In this document: positions 1 to 5,819 of the stretch, piece by piece
Layout: each line of letters starts with the position of its first letter
Numbering within the stretch: position 1 is the stretch's first letter
NCBI GenBank assembly: GCA_934553285.1
Contig: CAKTFD010000109.1
Span: forward strand, 1-6,834
Direction of reading: 5' to 3'
DNA: 6,834 bases
Source: an uncultured Faecalibacterium sp.
Lineage (GTDB): Bacteria > Bacillota > Clostridia > Oscillospirales > Ruminococcaceae
Made by a program: the position numbers and the translations under genes
Notes under the pieces: generated by a model
The model's input: the letters and a program-made list of their open reading frames with translations, nothing else
The model's database searches: none
What the model was told of the DNA's origin: nothing

Positions 1-91
1 CCTGTTTCCTGCCCTTTTCCACCGCCCGGGCTCTCTGGTAAGGATCAATGCGAAGGCCTACTCTTCTCTTCACAGCCATTTTTGTGATATT
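1..91 (-). promoter_or_regulatory. T-box riboswitch leader, 5' part (cut by the left edge)
   Basis: Read on the minus strand from about 91 down to 1, the sequence shows the ordered landmarks of T-box Stem I: a GAAGAG segment running into AGTA (the S-turn region), then CCAGAGAGC (the conserved AG bulge), then GGTGGAAA (the distal loop). T-box leaders bind uncharged tRNA and stop premature termination of aminoacyl-tRNA synthetase, amino acid biosynthesis or transporter genes in Firmicutes. The specifier codon, antiterminator and regulated gene lie off the left edge, so the amino acid cannot be read. An ATG at 79-77 opens a short frame (MAVKRRVGLRIDP...), but it has no Shine-Dalgarno and runs through the T-box landmarks, so I do not call it a gene. 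The identification rests on motif recognition, not a covariance model. Confidence 0.75.
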
Positions 92-97
92 GACACT

Positions 98-126
98 ATA
101 ATAAACCCATCGGAAGGATTTGTCAA
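98..126 (-). promoter_or_regulatory. Sigma-A promoter of the T-box leader
   Basis: On the minus strand there is a perfect -35 TTGACA (126-121), a 17-nt spacer and a -10 TATTAT (103-98). Transcription would start near 91, just ahead of the T-box Stem I sequence, which fits. The promoter is divergent from the exporter genes that start at 229. Confidence 0.8.
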
Positions 127-168
127 CACCTCCAACGAAGTTTTTGGGTAGGAATATGTTGTATGCCC

Positions 169-197
169 TTGTTTGCAGCTGGTGGACATGATAGAAT
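169..197 (+). promoter_or_regulatory. Probable promoter of the exporter genes (extended -10)
   Basis: A TGA-TAGAAT extended -10 (TG at 189-190, hexamer 192-197) lies 17 nt after a weak -35, TTGTTT (169-174). Transcription would start near 204, giving a leader of about 25 nt that contains the TAAGGAG ribosome site (214-220). The -35 matches only three of six consensus bases, so the call rests mainly on the extended -10. Confidence 0.5.
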
Positions 198-228
198 AAG
201 GTGATATTTTATGTAAGGAGAACAGGCA

Positions 229-1020
229 ATGAACAGCAGAGATCTTTTTCCGGATGAAGAGCTGCGCCGCCGCATCATGGATTTTATCATGGCCGCAGGG
301 CAGACCCTGCTGGAAAACGGAGCCGAGGTGTTCCGGGTAGAGCAGACCATGGAGATCATGGCACGCAGTTTTCATCTGCGGGAGTTCCATGTTTATGTGC
401 TGACCAACGGCATCTTTGCCAGCGCGGGCACCGCAGAGGTCAGCGAGGTGCGCAATGTGCCGGTGCGCACCACCCATCTGGGGCGGGTGGCGGCGGTAAA
501 CGCGCTGTCCCGCCAGATCGCACAGACCGACATGAGCCTGGATGAGGCCGAAAAACGCCTGGCAGAAGCGCAGCGGCTGCCTTTCCCGAAAGACCATATC
601 CAGCTATTGTCCGGCATGTGCGGGGCGTTCTGCTTTGCCATGATCTTTGGCGGCAACCTGCGCTCCGGGCTGGCGGCCTCCGGCGCGGGGCTGATGGCCT
701 GCTGGTATCTGCTGTGGTGCGGCCGGCACGAGATGCCCGGCGGCTTCCAGAAGATCTCCACCGCCGCCCTGATCACGCTGGTATGCATTTTGCTGTGCAG
801 CCTGCTGCACACCTCCGCCAGCCATTCCATCATCGGTTCGCTGATGATCCTCACCCCGGGCATCGCCTTTACCATGGGCATCCGGGATTTTGTGCAGGGT
901 GATTATCTTTCCGGCACCATCCGCATGATCGATGCCCTGCTCATCGCGGCCAGCATCGCCATCGGCACAGGTCTGGTGCTGCGGCTGTACACCATCTTTA
1001 CGGGGGTGGTCGTGGTATGA
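229..1020 (+). CDS. Threonine/serine exporter family, N-terminal-type subunit (YjjP/ThrE-N-like)
   Basis: A 263-residue inner membrane protein of the ThrE N-terminal domain family (DUF1212). Residues 1-122 are soluble: an amphipathic region with the LLENGAEVFRVEQTM segment (27-41), typical of this family. Five hydrophobic segments follow at about 125-142, 147-163, 176-194, 200-217 and 233-254. The LTPGIAFTMGIRDFVQGDYL stretch (208-227) is the family's conserved membrane motif, with Asp220. The start is set by TAAGGAG at 214-220, 8 nt before the ATG. Its stop overlaps the next gene's start in an ATGA (1017-1020), so the two are translationally coupled and should form one complex. In Corynebacterium ThrE both halves are one protein exporting Thr/Ser; in E. 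coli the split pair YjjP/YjjB is linked to succinate export. The substrate here cannot be read from sequence. Confidence 0.88.
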   Translation: MNSRDLFPDEELRRRIMDFIMAAGQTLLENGAEVFRVEQTMEIMARSFHLREFHVYVLTNGIFASAGTAEVSEVRNVPVRTTHLGRVAAVNALSRQIAQTDMSLDEAEKRLAEAQRLPFPKDHIQLLSGMCGAFCFAMIFGGNLRSGLAASGAGLMACWYLLWCGRHEMPGGFQKISTAALITLVCILLCSLLHTSASHSIIGSLMILTPGIAFTMGIRDFVQGDYLSGTIRMIDALLIAASIAIGTGLVLRLYTIFTGVVVV

Positions 1021-1469
1021 TATCTCTTACATCTGCACAGCTCGGCGAACTGACGGCGCAGTTTTTTCTGGCCGGTGCGGGCACGCTGAGCTTTGCCATC
1101 CTGTTTGGCTGTCCCCGCAGATGCCTGCCTTACTGTGCGCTGGTAGGTGCTATGGGCTGGCTGGCCTACGAGTTTCTGGCCATGATGGGGGCAGATACGG
1201 CCACCGCCTCGCTGCTGGCCGTGATCCCCCTGACGCTGCTCACCCGGATATTTGCCATCCTGCGTAAGACCCCGGTCACGGTGTTTCTGCTGACCGGCAT
1301 CTTTCCGCTGGTGCCGGGTGCCGGCATCTACTACACCGCCTACTATTTTATCCAGAACGACAACGCCCTGGCGCTGGCCAATGGCATCAGCACCTTCAAG
1401 ATCGCTGTTGCGCTGGCCATCGGCATCAGCCTTGTGCTGTGCATCCCGCTGCCAAAAAAGCGGAGATGA
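1017..1469 (+). CDS. Threonine/serine exporter family, C-terminal-type subunit (YjjB/ThrE_2-like)
   Basis: A 150-residue membrane protein of the ThrE_2 (DUF3815) family, the usual size for the YjjB-like half (about 150-160). It is almost entirely hydrophobic, with segments at about 13-31, 38-57, 62-81, 86-110 and 125-145, ending in a basic tail (PKKRR). The hallmark is TGIFPLVPGAGIYYTAYYF (93-111), which contains the family's PLVPG motif. It starts inside the stop of the upstream YjjP-like gene (ATGA overlap) and has no separate ribosome site, so it depends on coupling. Together the pair supplies the domains found in one chain in single-protein ThrE exporters. I see no terminator after it before the nitroreductase gene 93 bp on. 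Confidence 0.87.
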   Translation: MISLTSAQLGELTAQFFLAGAGTLSFAILFGCPRRCLPYCALVGAMGWLAYEFLAMMGADTATASLLAVIPLTLLTRIFAILRKTPVTVFLLTGIFPLVPGAGIYYTAYYFIQNDNALALANGISTFKIAVALAIGISLVLCIPLPKKRR

Positions 1470-1562
1470 CCCTTTCCGCCCTCGCTGCACGGTAACTGAC
1501 CGCTTGTTATCCCCCGGCTTTTTCCCGTTTTGGTATTTATTATGTAAAAGGAGTGTATCTGT

Positions 1563-2138
1563 ATGAATGCAATGGAACTGCTGACCACCCGCCGCACCTA
1601 CCGCCGCTTTGCGCAGAAAGCCGTGCCGCAGGATGTGGTAAACGACATCGTGGAGGCTGTGCGGCTGTCCTCCTGCGGGGCCAACCGGCAGGCCGTGCGG
1701 CTGGTGATGGTGCAAAGCCCCGCTATGGTGGCAAAGGTGCAGCCGCTGGTGCGGTGGGCCGCCTATCTGCCGCCGGAGCAGGGCACGCCCAAAGCGGATG
1801 AACTGCCCACCCTGTATGCAGCCGTGCTGCAGGACACCTCCATCCCCGGCGACCTTGCCACGGATACCGGCATTGCGCTGGCCAACATGACCCTGGCCGC
1901 CTGGGATAAGGGGGTGGGCAGCTGCATCATGGGTGCTATCAATAAGCCTGCCCTGACCGAGCTGCTGAGCATCCAGGCACCGCAGCAGCTGGCCTTTATG
2001 GTGGCCTTCGGCTACCCCACCCACAAGGCGCACATCGTCCCGATGACGGGAGAGACCGGCGTGAAATACTATCTGGATGACGCACGCGACTACTGCGTGC
2101 CCAAGCGCAGCGCCGAAGAGATCTCCCGCAGCCTGTAA
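1563..2138 (+). CDS. Nitroreductase-family FMN-dependent oxidoreductase
   Basis: A 191-residue cytoplasmic flavoprotein of the nitroreductase superfamily, a normal length for the short single-domain members. The N-terminal LLTTRRTYRRF (6-16) matches the FMN phosphate-binding signature (RRS-R-F type). LSSCGANRQ (35-43) takes the place of the usual APSxxNxQPW segment. KGVGSCIMGAI (116-126) is the conserved GxGSCW-type FMN-binding turn, and FGYP (149-152) is the typical C-terminal strand. Members use NAD(P)H to reduce nitro compounds, quinones or enone-like substrates; the physiological substrate is unknown here. The start follows AAAAGGAG at 1546-1553, 9 nt upstream. It may be co-transcribed with the exporter genes, since I see neither a convincing promoter nor a plus-strand terminator in the 93-bp gap. 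I see no terminator after it either. Confidence 0.87.
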   Translation: MNAMELLTTRRTYRRFAQKAVPQDVVNDIVEAVRLSSCGANRQAVRLVMVQSPAMVAKVQPLVRWAAYLPPEQGTPKADELPTLYAAVLQDTSIPGDLATDTGIALANMTLAAWDKGVGSCIMGAINKPALTELLSIQAPQQLAFMVAFGYPTHKAHIVPMTGETGVKYYLDDARDYCVPKRSAEEISRSL

Positions 2139-2182
2139 AGAGGGTTGTTATACTGCATATATTCACATATTTCTTCCGTTAT

Positions 2183-2229
2183 TGCATAATTGTTTGCAGA
2201 ACCGTATCATTTTTACGGATTATTATGCA
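2183..2229. repeat. Nested inverted repeats upstream of the importer promoter
   Basis: An outer perfect inverted repeat, TGCATAAT (2183-2190) and ATTATGCA (2222-2229), encloses a second one, CCGTA (2202-2206) and TACGG (2214-2218). The right outer arm ends 6 bp before the -35 of the importer promoter. No T tract follows, so it is not a terminator; spaced half-sites for a regulator are the likelier reading. A further TGCATAT lies at 2155-2161. The half-sites loosely resemble ArgR boxes but the spacing does not match, so no regulator is named. Confidence 0.5.
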
Positions 2230-2235
2230 CAAGTA

Positions 2236-2264
2236 TTGACTTTTCGATTTGTACAAACTATACT
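2236..2264 (+). promoter_or_regulatory. Strong sigma-A promoter of the amino acid importer
   Basis: TTGACT (2236-2241), a 17-nt spacer and TATACT (2259-2264) form a near-consensus promoter, with a start expected near 2271. The spacer contains a perfect 10-bp palindrome, TTTGTACAAA (2248-2257), between -35 and -10 where a bound repressor would block RNA polymerase. The promoter is strong; the operator role is inference. Confidence 0.82.
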
Positions 2265-2270
2265 AAGTGC

Positions 2271-2309
2271 GTTCCCCGAAAGCGCGATGAATCGCATCCC
2301 GTCGGGAAC
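2271..2309 (+). promoter_or_regulatory. Structured 5' leader hairpin of the importer mRNA
   Basis: GTTCCCCGA (2271-2279) can pair with TCGGGAAC (2302-2309), giving eight pairs with one bulged C. A smaller hairpin sits inside it: GCGA (2284-2287), loop TGAA, TCGC (2292-2295). The stem begins almost exactly at the predicted transcription start, so it may protect the 5' end of the mRNA or sense something. It matches no riboswitch class I recognise. The ribosome site lies 22 nt beyond it and is not obviously sequestered. Confidence 0.45.
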
Positions 2310-2346
2310 CTGTAAATACTATGCATCGATTGAGGAGTGTATGAAT

Positions 2347-3177
2347 ATGAAAAAGATCTCTCGCCGCAGCTTCCTGGCTGCTGCCGCTGTTTCCGTTGCT
2401 GCTCTGGCCATGACCGCCTGCGGTGGTTCCGCCAGCTCTGCCGCTTCCTCCGTGGCAAGCTCTGCTTCCTCCGAGGCTGCTTCTGCCAGCACTGCCGGGC
2501 TGACCACCGTGGAAGCCGGTAAGCTGACCATGGCTACCAACGCCACCTTCCCTCCGTATGAGATGACCACCGATGCCGGCACCATCGAGGGCATCGATGT
2601 GGACACCGCCAAGGCCATTGCCGAAAAGCTGGGCCTGGAGCTGCAGGTGGACGACATGGAGTTTGATGCCGCACTGCTCAGCGTGCAGCAGGGCAAGGCC
2701 GACATCGTGATGGCCGGCGTTACCGTGACCGACGAGCGCAAGGCTGTGATGGACTTCTCCGACAGCTACGCCACCGGCATCCAGTCCATCATCGTGCCCA
2801 ATGACTCCGACATTGCTTCTCCCGACGATCTGTCCGGCAAGAAGATCGGCACCCAGCGCGGCACCACCGGTTACATCTACTGCTCCGATGACTTTGGCGA
2901 GGATTCTGTTGTGGCTTACGACAGCGGCCTGACCGCCGTGCAGGCCCTGAACAACGGCCAGGTGGATGCCGTTGTCATCGACAACGCTCCTGCCAAGGAG
3001 TACGTTGCTGCTAACCCCGGCCTGAAGGTGCTGGATACCAGCTACGCCGAGGAGGATTACGCCATCGGCATGGCAAAGGGTTCTCCGCTGGAGGATGCCA
3101 TCAACAACGCTCTGAAAGAGCTGAAAGAGGACGGCACCCTGCAGTCCATCGTGGATAAGTACATCACTGCAGACTAA
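2347..3177 (+). CDS. Amino acid ABC transporter, substrate-binding lipoprotein (family 3)
   Basis: A 276-residue extracellular solute-binding protein of family 3 (PF00497, HisJ/GlnH type). Residues 1-25 are a lipoprotein signal with Cys25 as the lipidation site (AMTAC); it also carries SRRSFL (5-10), a twin-arginine-like motif. A Ser/Ala-rich tether follows (26-50), then the bilobed binding domain. Ligand-site motifs are NATFPPYE (65-72), GIDVDTAKAIAEKLG (82-96), GVTVTDERK (124-132, with Arg131 expected to hold the ligand carboxylate), GTQRGTTG (168-175) and VDAVVIDNAP (206-215). These point to a polar amino acid; arginine-type ligands are possible but unproven. The ATG at 2347 is chosen because GAGGAG (2332-2337) is 9 nt away; the in-frame ATG at 2341 is only 3 nt away. 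It heads an operon with the permease and ATPase and is followed by a terminator-like hairpin. Confidence 0.92.
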   Translation: MKKISRRSFLAAAAVSVAALAMTACGGSASSAASSVASSASSEAASASTAGLTTVEAGKLTMATNATFPPYEMTTDAGTIEGIDVDTAKAIAEKLGLELQVDDMEFDAALLSVQQGKADIVMAGVTVTDERKAVMDFSDSYATGIQSIIVPNDSDIASPDDLSGKKIGTQRGTTGYIYCSDDFGEDSVVAYDSGLTAVQALNNGQVDAVVIDNAPAKEYVAANPGLKVLDTSYAEEDYAIGMAKGSPLEDAINNALKELKEDGTLQSIVDKYITAD

Positions 3178-3202
3178 GCAGCGTACCCCACACGTACCCA
3201 AG

Positions 3203-3236
3203 GAGGCGACCCCAGTTTGGGGCACCTCTTTTTTTT
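3203..3236 (+). terminator. Intrinsic terminator/attenuator between binding protein and permease
   Basis: GAGG (3203-3206) and CCCCA (3210-3214) pair with TGGGG (3218-3222) and CCTC (3225-3228), leaving a small internal loop and a GTT loop, followed by eight T (3229-3236). This is a good Rho-independent terminator. No promoter is visible before the permease at 3285, so partial read-through must feed the downstream genes, giving excess binding protein over membrane components. Confidence 0.85.
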
Positions 3237-3284
3237 GGAAAAAAGTGGTTACCGTTTATCAACAGACAGAAAGCGAGGATGTGA

Positions 3285-4049
3285 ATGGCTGCTCAATATG
3301 AACTGCTCAAGGAGCTGCTGAACAGCGGCACGACACTGACCTTCGGGCAGGAGTTCTTTTACAAGTTTTATCAGGCTTTTATCCTGAAAGACCGCTGGCT
3401 GCAGTACCTCAATGGCGTGGGCACCACATTGCTGGTCACCGCCATTGCGCTGGCACTGGGTGTGGTGCTGGGCAGCATAGTGGCCATGGTGCGTGTTACC
3501 CACGACCAGCAGCGCCCCGGCCGCCAGAATCCGGTGCTGGGCTTTTTTAACGCGGTATGCAAGGTGTACACCACCATCATCCGCGGCACGCCCATGATGG
3601 TGCAGCTGCTGATCATGAGCATGGTCATTTTTTCCAACAGCCGCAACTTTACCATGGTGGGTGCGCTGACGCTGGGCATCAACTCCGGCGCTTATGTGTC
3701 GGAGATCATCCGTGGCGGCCTGATGGCAGTGGATCCCGGCCAGATGGAGGCCGGCCGCAGCCTTGGCCTGAACTACATGACTACCATGGTGGTCATCATC
3801 ATCCCGCAGGCTATCCGTGCAGTGCTGCCTGCTTTGGGCAACGAGTTCATCGTGCTGCTCAAGGATACCTCCCTTATCACGGTCATCGGCGGCAAGGAGC
3901 TGCTGTATGCCGCACAGGGCATCCTGAACCGCACCTACGAAGCCATGTTCCCCCTGCTGGGCGTTGCAGTGATCTACCTGATCCTGGTCATGCTGCTTAC
4001 CTGGCTGCTGGGCAAGTTTGAGAGGAGGCTGGCACAAAGTGACCGCTAA
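3285..4049 (+). CDS. Amino acid ABC transporter permease (HisM/GlnP type)
   Basis: A 254-residue inner membrane permease of the polar amino acid importer family. The first 38 residues are polar and extend beyond the usual HisM/GlnP start. Hydrophobic segments follow at about 44-70, 103-117, 124-145, 165-190 and 222-243. YLNGVGTTLLVT (41-52) is the typical start of the transport domain, IIRGTPMMVQLL (98-109) is the conserved RGTP segment, and EAGRSLGLNYMTTMVVIIIP (155-174) is the EAA loop that docks the ATPase. KDTSLITVIG (193-202) is also family-typical. The ribosome site is weak (GAGG at 3275-3278, 6 nt before ATG). It ends 11 nt inside the ATPase gene, indicating coupled translation. As the only permease gene here, it probably acts as a homodimer. 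Confidence 0.92.
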   Translation: MAAQYELLKELLNSGTTLTFGQEFFYKFYQAFILKDRWLQYLNGVGTTLLVTAIALALGVVLGSIVAMVRVTHDQQRPGRQNPVLGFFNAVCKVYTTIIRGTPMMVQLLIMSMVIFSNSRNFTMVGALTLGINSGAYVSEIIRGGLMAVDPGQMEAGRSLGLNYMTTMVVIIIPQAIRAVLPALGNEFIVLLKDTSLITVIGGKELLYAAQGILNRTYEAMFPLLGVAVIYLILVMLLTWLLGKFERRLAQSDR

Positions 4050-4815
4050 TACACAGGAAAAAATTCTGGAAGTCCGTGGCCTGACCAAGACCTACGGCGG
4101 CGTAAAGAGACGAGGTGCCAAAAAGCCCGACCCCACGCTGGATGTTCTGAAAGGCATCGACCTTGACATCTACCGGGGCGATGTGGTCTGCCTGATCGGC
4201 CCCTCCGGCTGCGGCAAATCCACCTTTCTGCGCTGCTTGAACCGGCTGGAAGTACCCACCTCCGGCTCCATCAAATTTGAGGGCGTGGAGGTGGACGAGG
4301 CGCATATCGACACCGTGCGCCAGAAGATGGGCATGGTGTTCCAGCACTTCAACCTGTTCCCGCATCTGACCGTGAAAAAGAACCTGGAACTGGCCCCCAC
4401 CCTGCTCAAGCTCAAGGACAAGGAAGCCATCTCCGCCCGTGCAGACGAGCTGCTGGCCCGCGTGGGTCTGGCCGATAAGGCCAACGTCTACCCCAAGAGC
4501 CTGTCCGGCGGCCAGCAGCAGCGCATTGCCATTGCGCGTGCGCTGGCCATGGATCCGGATGTGATCCTGTTCGATGAGCCCACCAGCGCGCTGGACCCCG
4601 AGATGGTGGGCGAGGTGCTGGAGCTGATGAAGGAGCTGGCACACACCGGCATCACCATGCTGGTGGTCACCCACGAGATGGGCTTTGCCCGCGAGGTATC
4701 CAACCGGGTCATCTTCATCGATAACGGCCAGATCCAGGAGGACGAGCCGCCGCAGGAGCTGTTCTCGAACCCCAAGCATCCCCGCCTGAGAGCCTTCCTC
4801 TCCAAGATGCTGTAA
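4039..4815 (+). CDS. Amino acid ABC transporter ATP-binding protein (GlnQ/HisP type)
   Basis: A 258-residue cytoplasmic ATPase that powers the importer. Motifs in order: Walker A GPSGCGKST (54-62), Q-loop Gln102 in VFQHFNLFPHLT, ABC signature LSGGQQQR (155-162), Walker B VILFDEP (175-181) with Glu180, D-loop SALD (183-186) and switch His212. NLFPHLTV and QRIAIARALA are typical of the polar amino acid subfamily. The GTG at 4039 is preferred because AGGAGG (4023-4028) lies 10 nt upstream; a TTG at 4018 would overlap that site and add seven residues. The gene overlaps the permease by 11 nt. A basic, Pro-containing stretch (about 23-33, VKRRGAKKPDP) is inserted before the second strand, where GlnQ proteins are usually shorter. 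Catalytic residues are all present. Confidence 0.93.
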   Translation: MTANTQEKILEVRGLTKTYGGVKRRGAKKPDPTLDVLKGIDLDIYRGDVVCLIGPSGCGKSTFLRCLNRLEVPTSGSIKFEGVEVDEAHIDTVRQKMGMVFQHFNLFPHLTVKKNLELAPTLLKLKDKEAISARADELLARVGLADKANVYPKSLSGGQQQRIAIARALAMDPDVILFDEPTSALDPEMVGEVLELMKELAHTGITMLVVTHEMGFAREVSNRVIFIDNGQIQEDEPPQELFSNPKHPRLRAFLSKML

Positions 4816-4840
4816 GCGCCGTCCCGCGTTATTCTGTTAT

Positions 4841-4882
4841 AAAAAAGGCTGCTGCACATGATTTTTGTGCAGCAGCCTTTTT
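4841..4882. terminator. Bidirectional intrinsic terminator
   Basis: GGCTGCTGCAC (4847-4857) pairs perfectly with GTGCAGCAGCC (4867-4877), flanked by six A (4841-4846) and five T (4878-4882). It therefore works on both strands, ending the importer operon (plus) and the convergent secreted-protein gene (minus). Confidence 0.93.
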
Positions 4883-4921
4883 GCATCTTATCCTATTTTA
4901 TCACGCAGGTATGGTGGGTGC

Positions 4922-5536
4922 TCAGCGGCCGATCAGCAGGTCGCGGCGGCAGCGCAGGCCCACGGTAAGGGTAGCGTTGCCACCCAGATGACGCAGGGTG
5001 ACGCGGGCACCGGGCTTCTGGCCCTCGCACAGCAGCGAGAGGTTCAGGGTGGTAGTGTTCTTCTCGGTCAGCAGCACCAGCGTCTTGACACCGCTTGCCT
5101 GCAGCGCCTGCATATCCTCGATGGTGGTGCGGAAGGTAGCCACCTCGGCGGGAACGTCCAGGGTGAGCACGCCGTCCTTCTGGCGGGCGGTGTACAGCAC
5201 CTGCTTACCCAGCAGGCCCTTTACGGTATACTGCGCCTCGGTCTTTTGGGTGGCAGCCAGTTCATCGCCGGAGATCAGCATGATGTTGCCCTGGATAGGG
5301 TTGCCCTCCGGGGCACCGTAGCCGCCGTAGCTGGGATCTTTTTCGCCCGTGGCAGCATCGCCGCTGTGCAGTGCAATCTCTCCCTGCACCATCTGCTCCT
5401 GCGGGGGCAGATAGCCTGCCACACAGGTATCGTCCACCCCGGCGGCAAACGCGCCTACGCTCAGCATGGCGGCGGCACACACCGCCACAGCGGCACAGCT
5501 CAGGGTACGGACAAACTTATTATTCAGCATCTTCAT
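4922..5536 (-). CDS. Small secreted protein of unknown function with a duplicated SGD motif
   Basis: I do not recognise a family. The 204-residue product starts with a clear Sec signal peptide: basic n-region (MKMLNNKFVR), hydrophobic core (about 13-28), likely cleavage after AFA (29-31). The mature part of about 173 residues has no membrane anchor, sortase motif or lipobox, so it should be released or loosely held. QGEIALHSGD (51-60) is repeated as QGNIMLISGD (82-91), with a Gly/Pro/Tyr-rich link between (PSYGGYGAPEGNP). The C-terminal half alternates Thr/Val/Leu in strand-like fashion (TLVLLTEKNTTTLNLSLL, 152-169) and has Cys170 and Cys196; Cys38 is the third mature cysteine. AGGAGG (5550-5545) is 8 nt before the ATG at 5536, ruling out the longer upstream frame. 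The promoter is unclear: TTTAAA-N17-AATAAA about 35-60 nt upstream is the best weak candidate. Confidence 0.85.
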   Translation of the reverse strand: MKMLNNKFVRTLSCAAVAVCAAAMLSVGAFAAGVDDTCVAGYLPPQEQMVQGEIALHSGDAATGEKDPSYGGYGAPEGNPIQGNIMLISGDELAATQKTEAQYTVKGLLGKQVLYTARQKDGVLTLDVPAEVATFRTTIEDMQALQASGVKTLVLLTEKNTTTLNLSLLCEGQKPGARVTLRHLGGNATLTVGLRCRRDLLIGR

Positions 5537-5603
5537 AGGGAATACCTCCTGAAAACGGCAGCAAACAGCGCTGCCTTTATTTTTTTGCATCATAAGCGTT
5601 TAA

Positions 5604-5617
5604 AAAACCATGGTTTT
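5604..5617. repeat. 14-bp perfect palindrome
   Basis: AAAACCATGGTTTT is a perfect palindrome lying 68-81 bp upstream of the secreted-protein start codon. It could be an operator for a dimeric regulator of that gene. No family is assigned. Confidence 0.45.
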
Positions 5618-5641
5618 GTGCGGCGGCACCACAATGGAAAA

Positions 5642-5674
5642 CCGCCGTATCTGTTCTGTAAACGGATACGGCGG
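5642..5674 (+). repeat. Long hairpin of unknown role upstream of the toxin promoter
   Basis: CCGCCGTATC (5642-5651) pairs with GATACGGCGG (5665-5674). The stem continues through a T-G pair (5652/5664) and GTT/AAC, giving 14 pairs around the loop CTGTA. The T-G pair is a wobble on plus-strand RNA but an A-C mismatch on the minus strand, favouring plus. No plus-strand T tract follows; on the minus strand only TTTT follows, so it is at best a weak minus-strand terminator. Confidence 0.6.
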
Positions 5675-5712
5675 CCAGATTATTGCAAATGATCCAAAAT
5701 TTTTATTTTCAA

Positions 5713-5741
5713 TTGTATTCCACCGGAAAATATGTTATTCT
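5713..5741 (+). promoter_or_regulatory. Probable promoter of the toxin mRNA (extended -10)
   Basis: TTGTAT (5713-5718), a 17-nt spacer and TATTCT (5736-5741) with a TG at 5733-5734 form an extended -10 promoter in an AT-rich stretch. Transcription would start near 5748, leaving a leader of about 147 nt before the GTG at 5895. Both hexamers are imperfect. Confidence 0.55.
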
Positions 5742-5819
5742 ACCCATACGGCGCTGATCTGCAAGATCGGTGGTCATGCTTTCCGTACCTCACGCTGTTT
5801 CAACTACATGGAATGAAGC

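Noticed and set aside
1..79. Minus-strand frame beginning MAVKRRVGLRIDP, running off the left edge
   Set aside because: It has no ribosome site, only about 12 nt of leader, and its DNA carries T-box Stem I landmarks; a regulatory RNA explains it better.
97..102. Perfect TATAAT on the plus strand
   Set aside because: No -35 lies 16-18 nt upstream. It overlaps the minus-strand -10 (TATTAT), which has a perfect -35.
1460..1479. Hairpin GCGGA/TCCGC with a T run on the minus strand
   Set aside because: It would be a minus-strand terminator, but no minus-strand gene runs into it, and it overlaps the end of the YjjB-like coding sequence; likely chance.
1504..1543. Possible promoter before the nitroreductase gene (TTGTTA, TATTTA/TATTAT)
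   Set aside because: Spacings are 24-28 nt and no alternative -35 fits, so independent transcription is not supported.
903..2033. Long minus-strand frame opposite the exporter and nitroreductase genes
   Set aside because: It is a GC-rich shadow rich in His/Gln/Arg/Gly with no family resemblance, lying antisense to two well-supported genes.
2153..2198. ArgR-box-like TGCAT/ATTCA segments
   Set aside because: The half-site spacing (2 or 6 nt) does not match the 4-nt spacing of the ARG box, so naming ArgR would be overreach.
2263..3225. Long minus-strand frame opposite the binding protein
   Set aside because: Low-complexity Gly/His composition and exact antisense overlap with a recognised gene mark it as a shadow. 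The minus frames at 3249-4088 and 3997-4779 fail for the same reason.
4865..5692. 275-residue plus-strand frame opposite the secreted protein
   Set aside because: It starts within the bidirectional terminator and is antisense to a gene with a clear signal peptide and ribosome site.
5610..5816. 68-residue plus-strand frame
   Set aside because: No ribosome site, it crosses the hairpin and the toxin promoter, and its composition is not protein-like.
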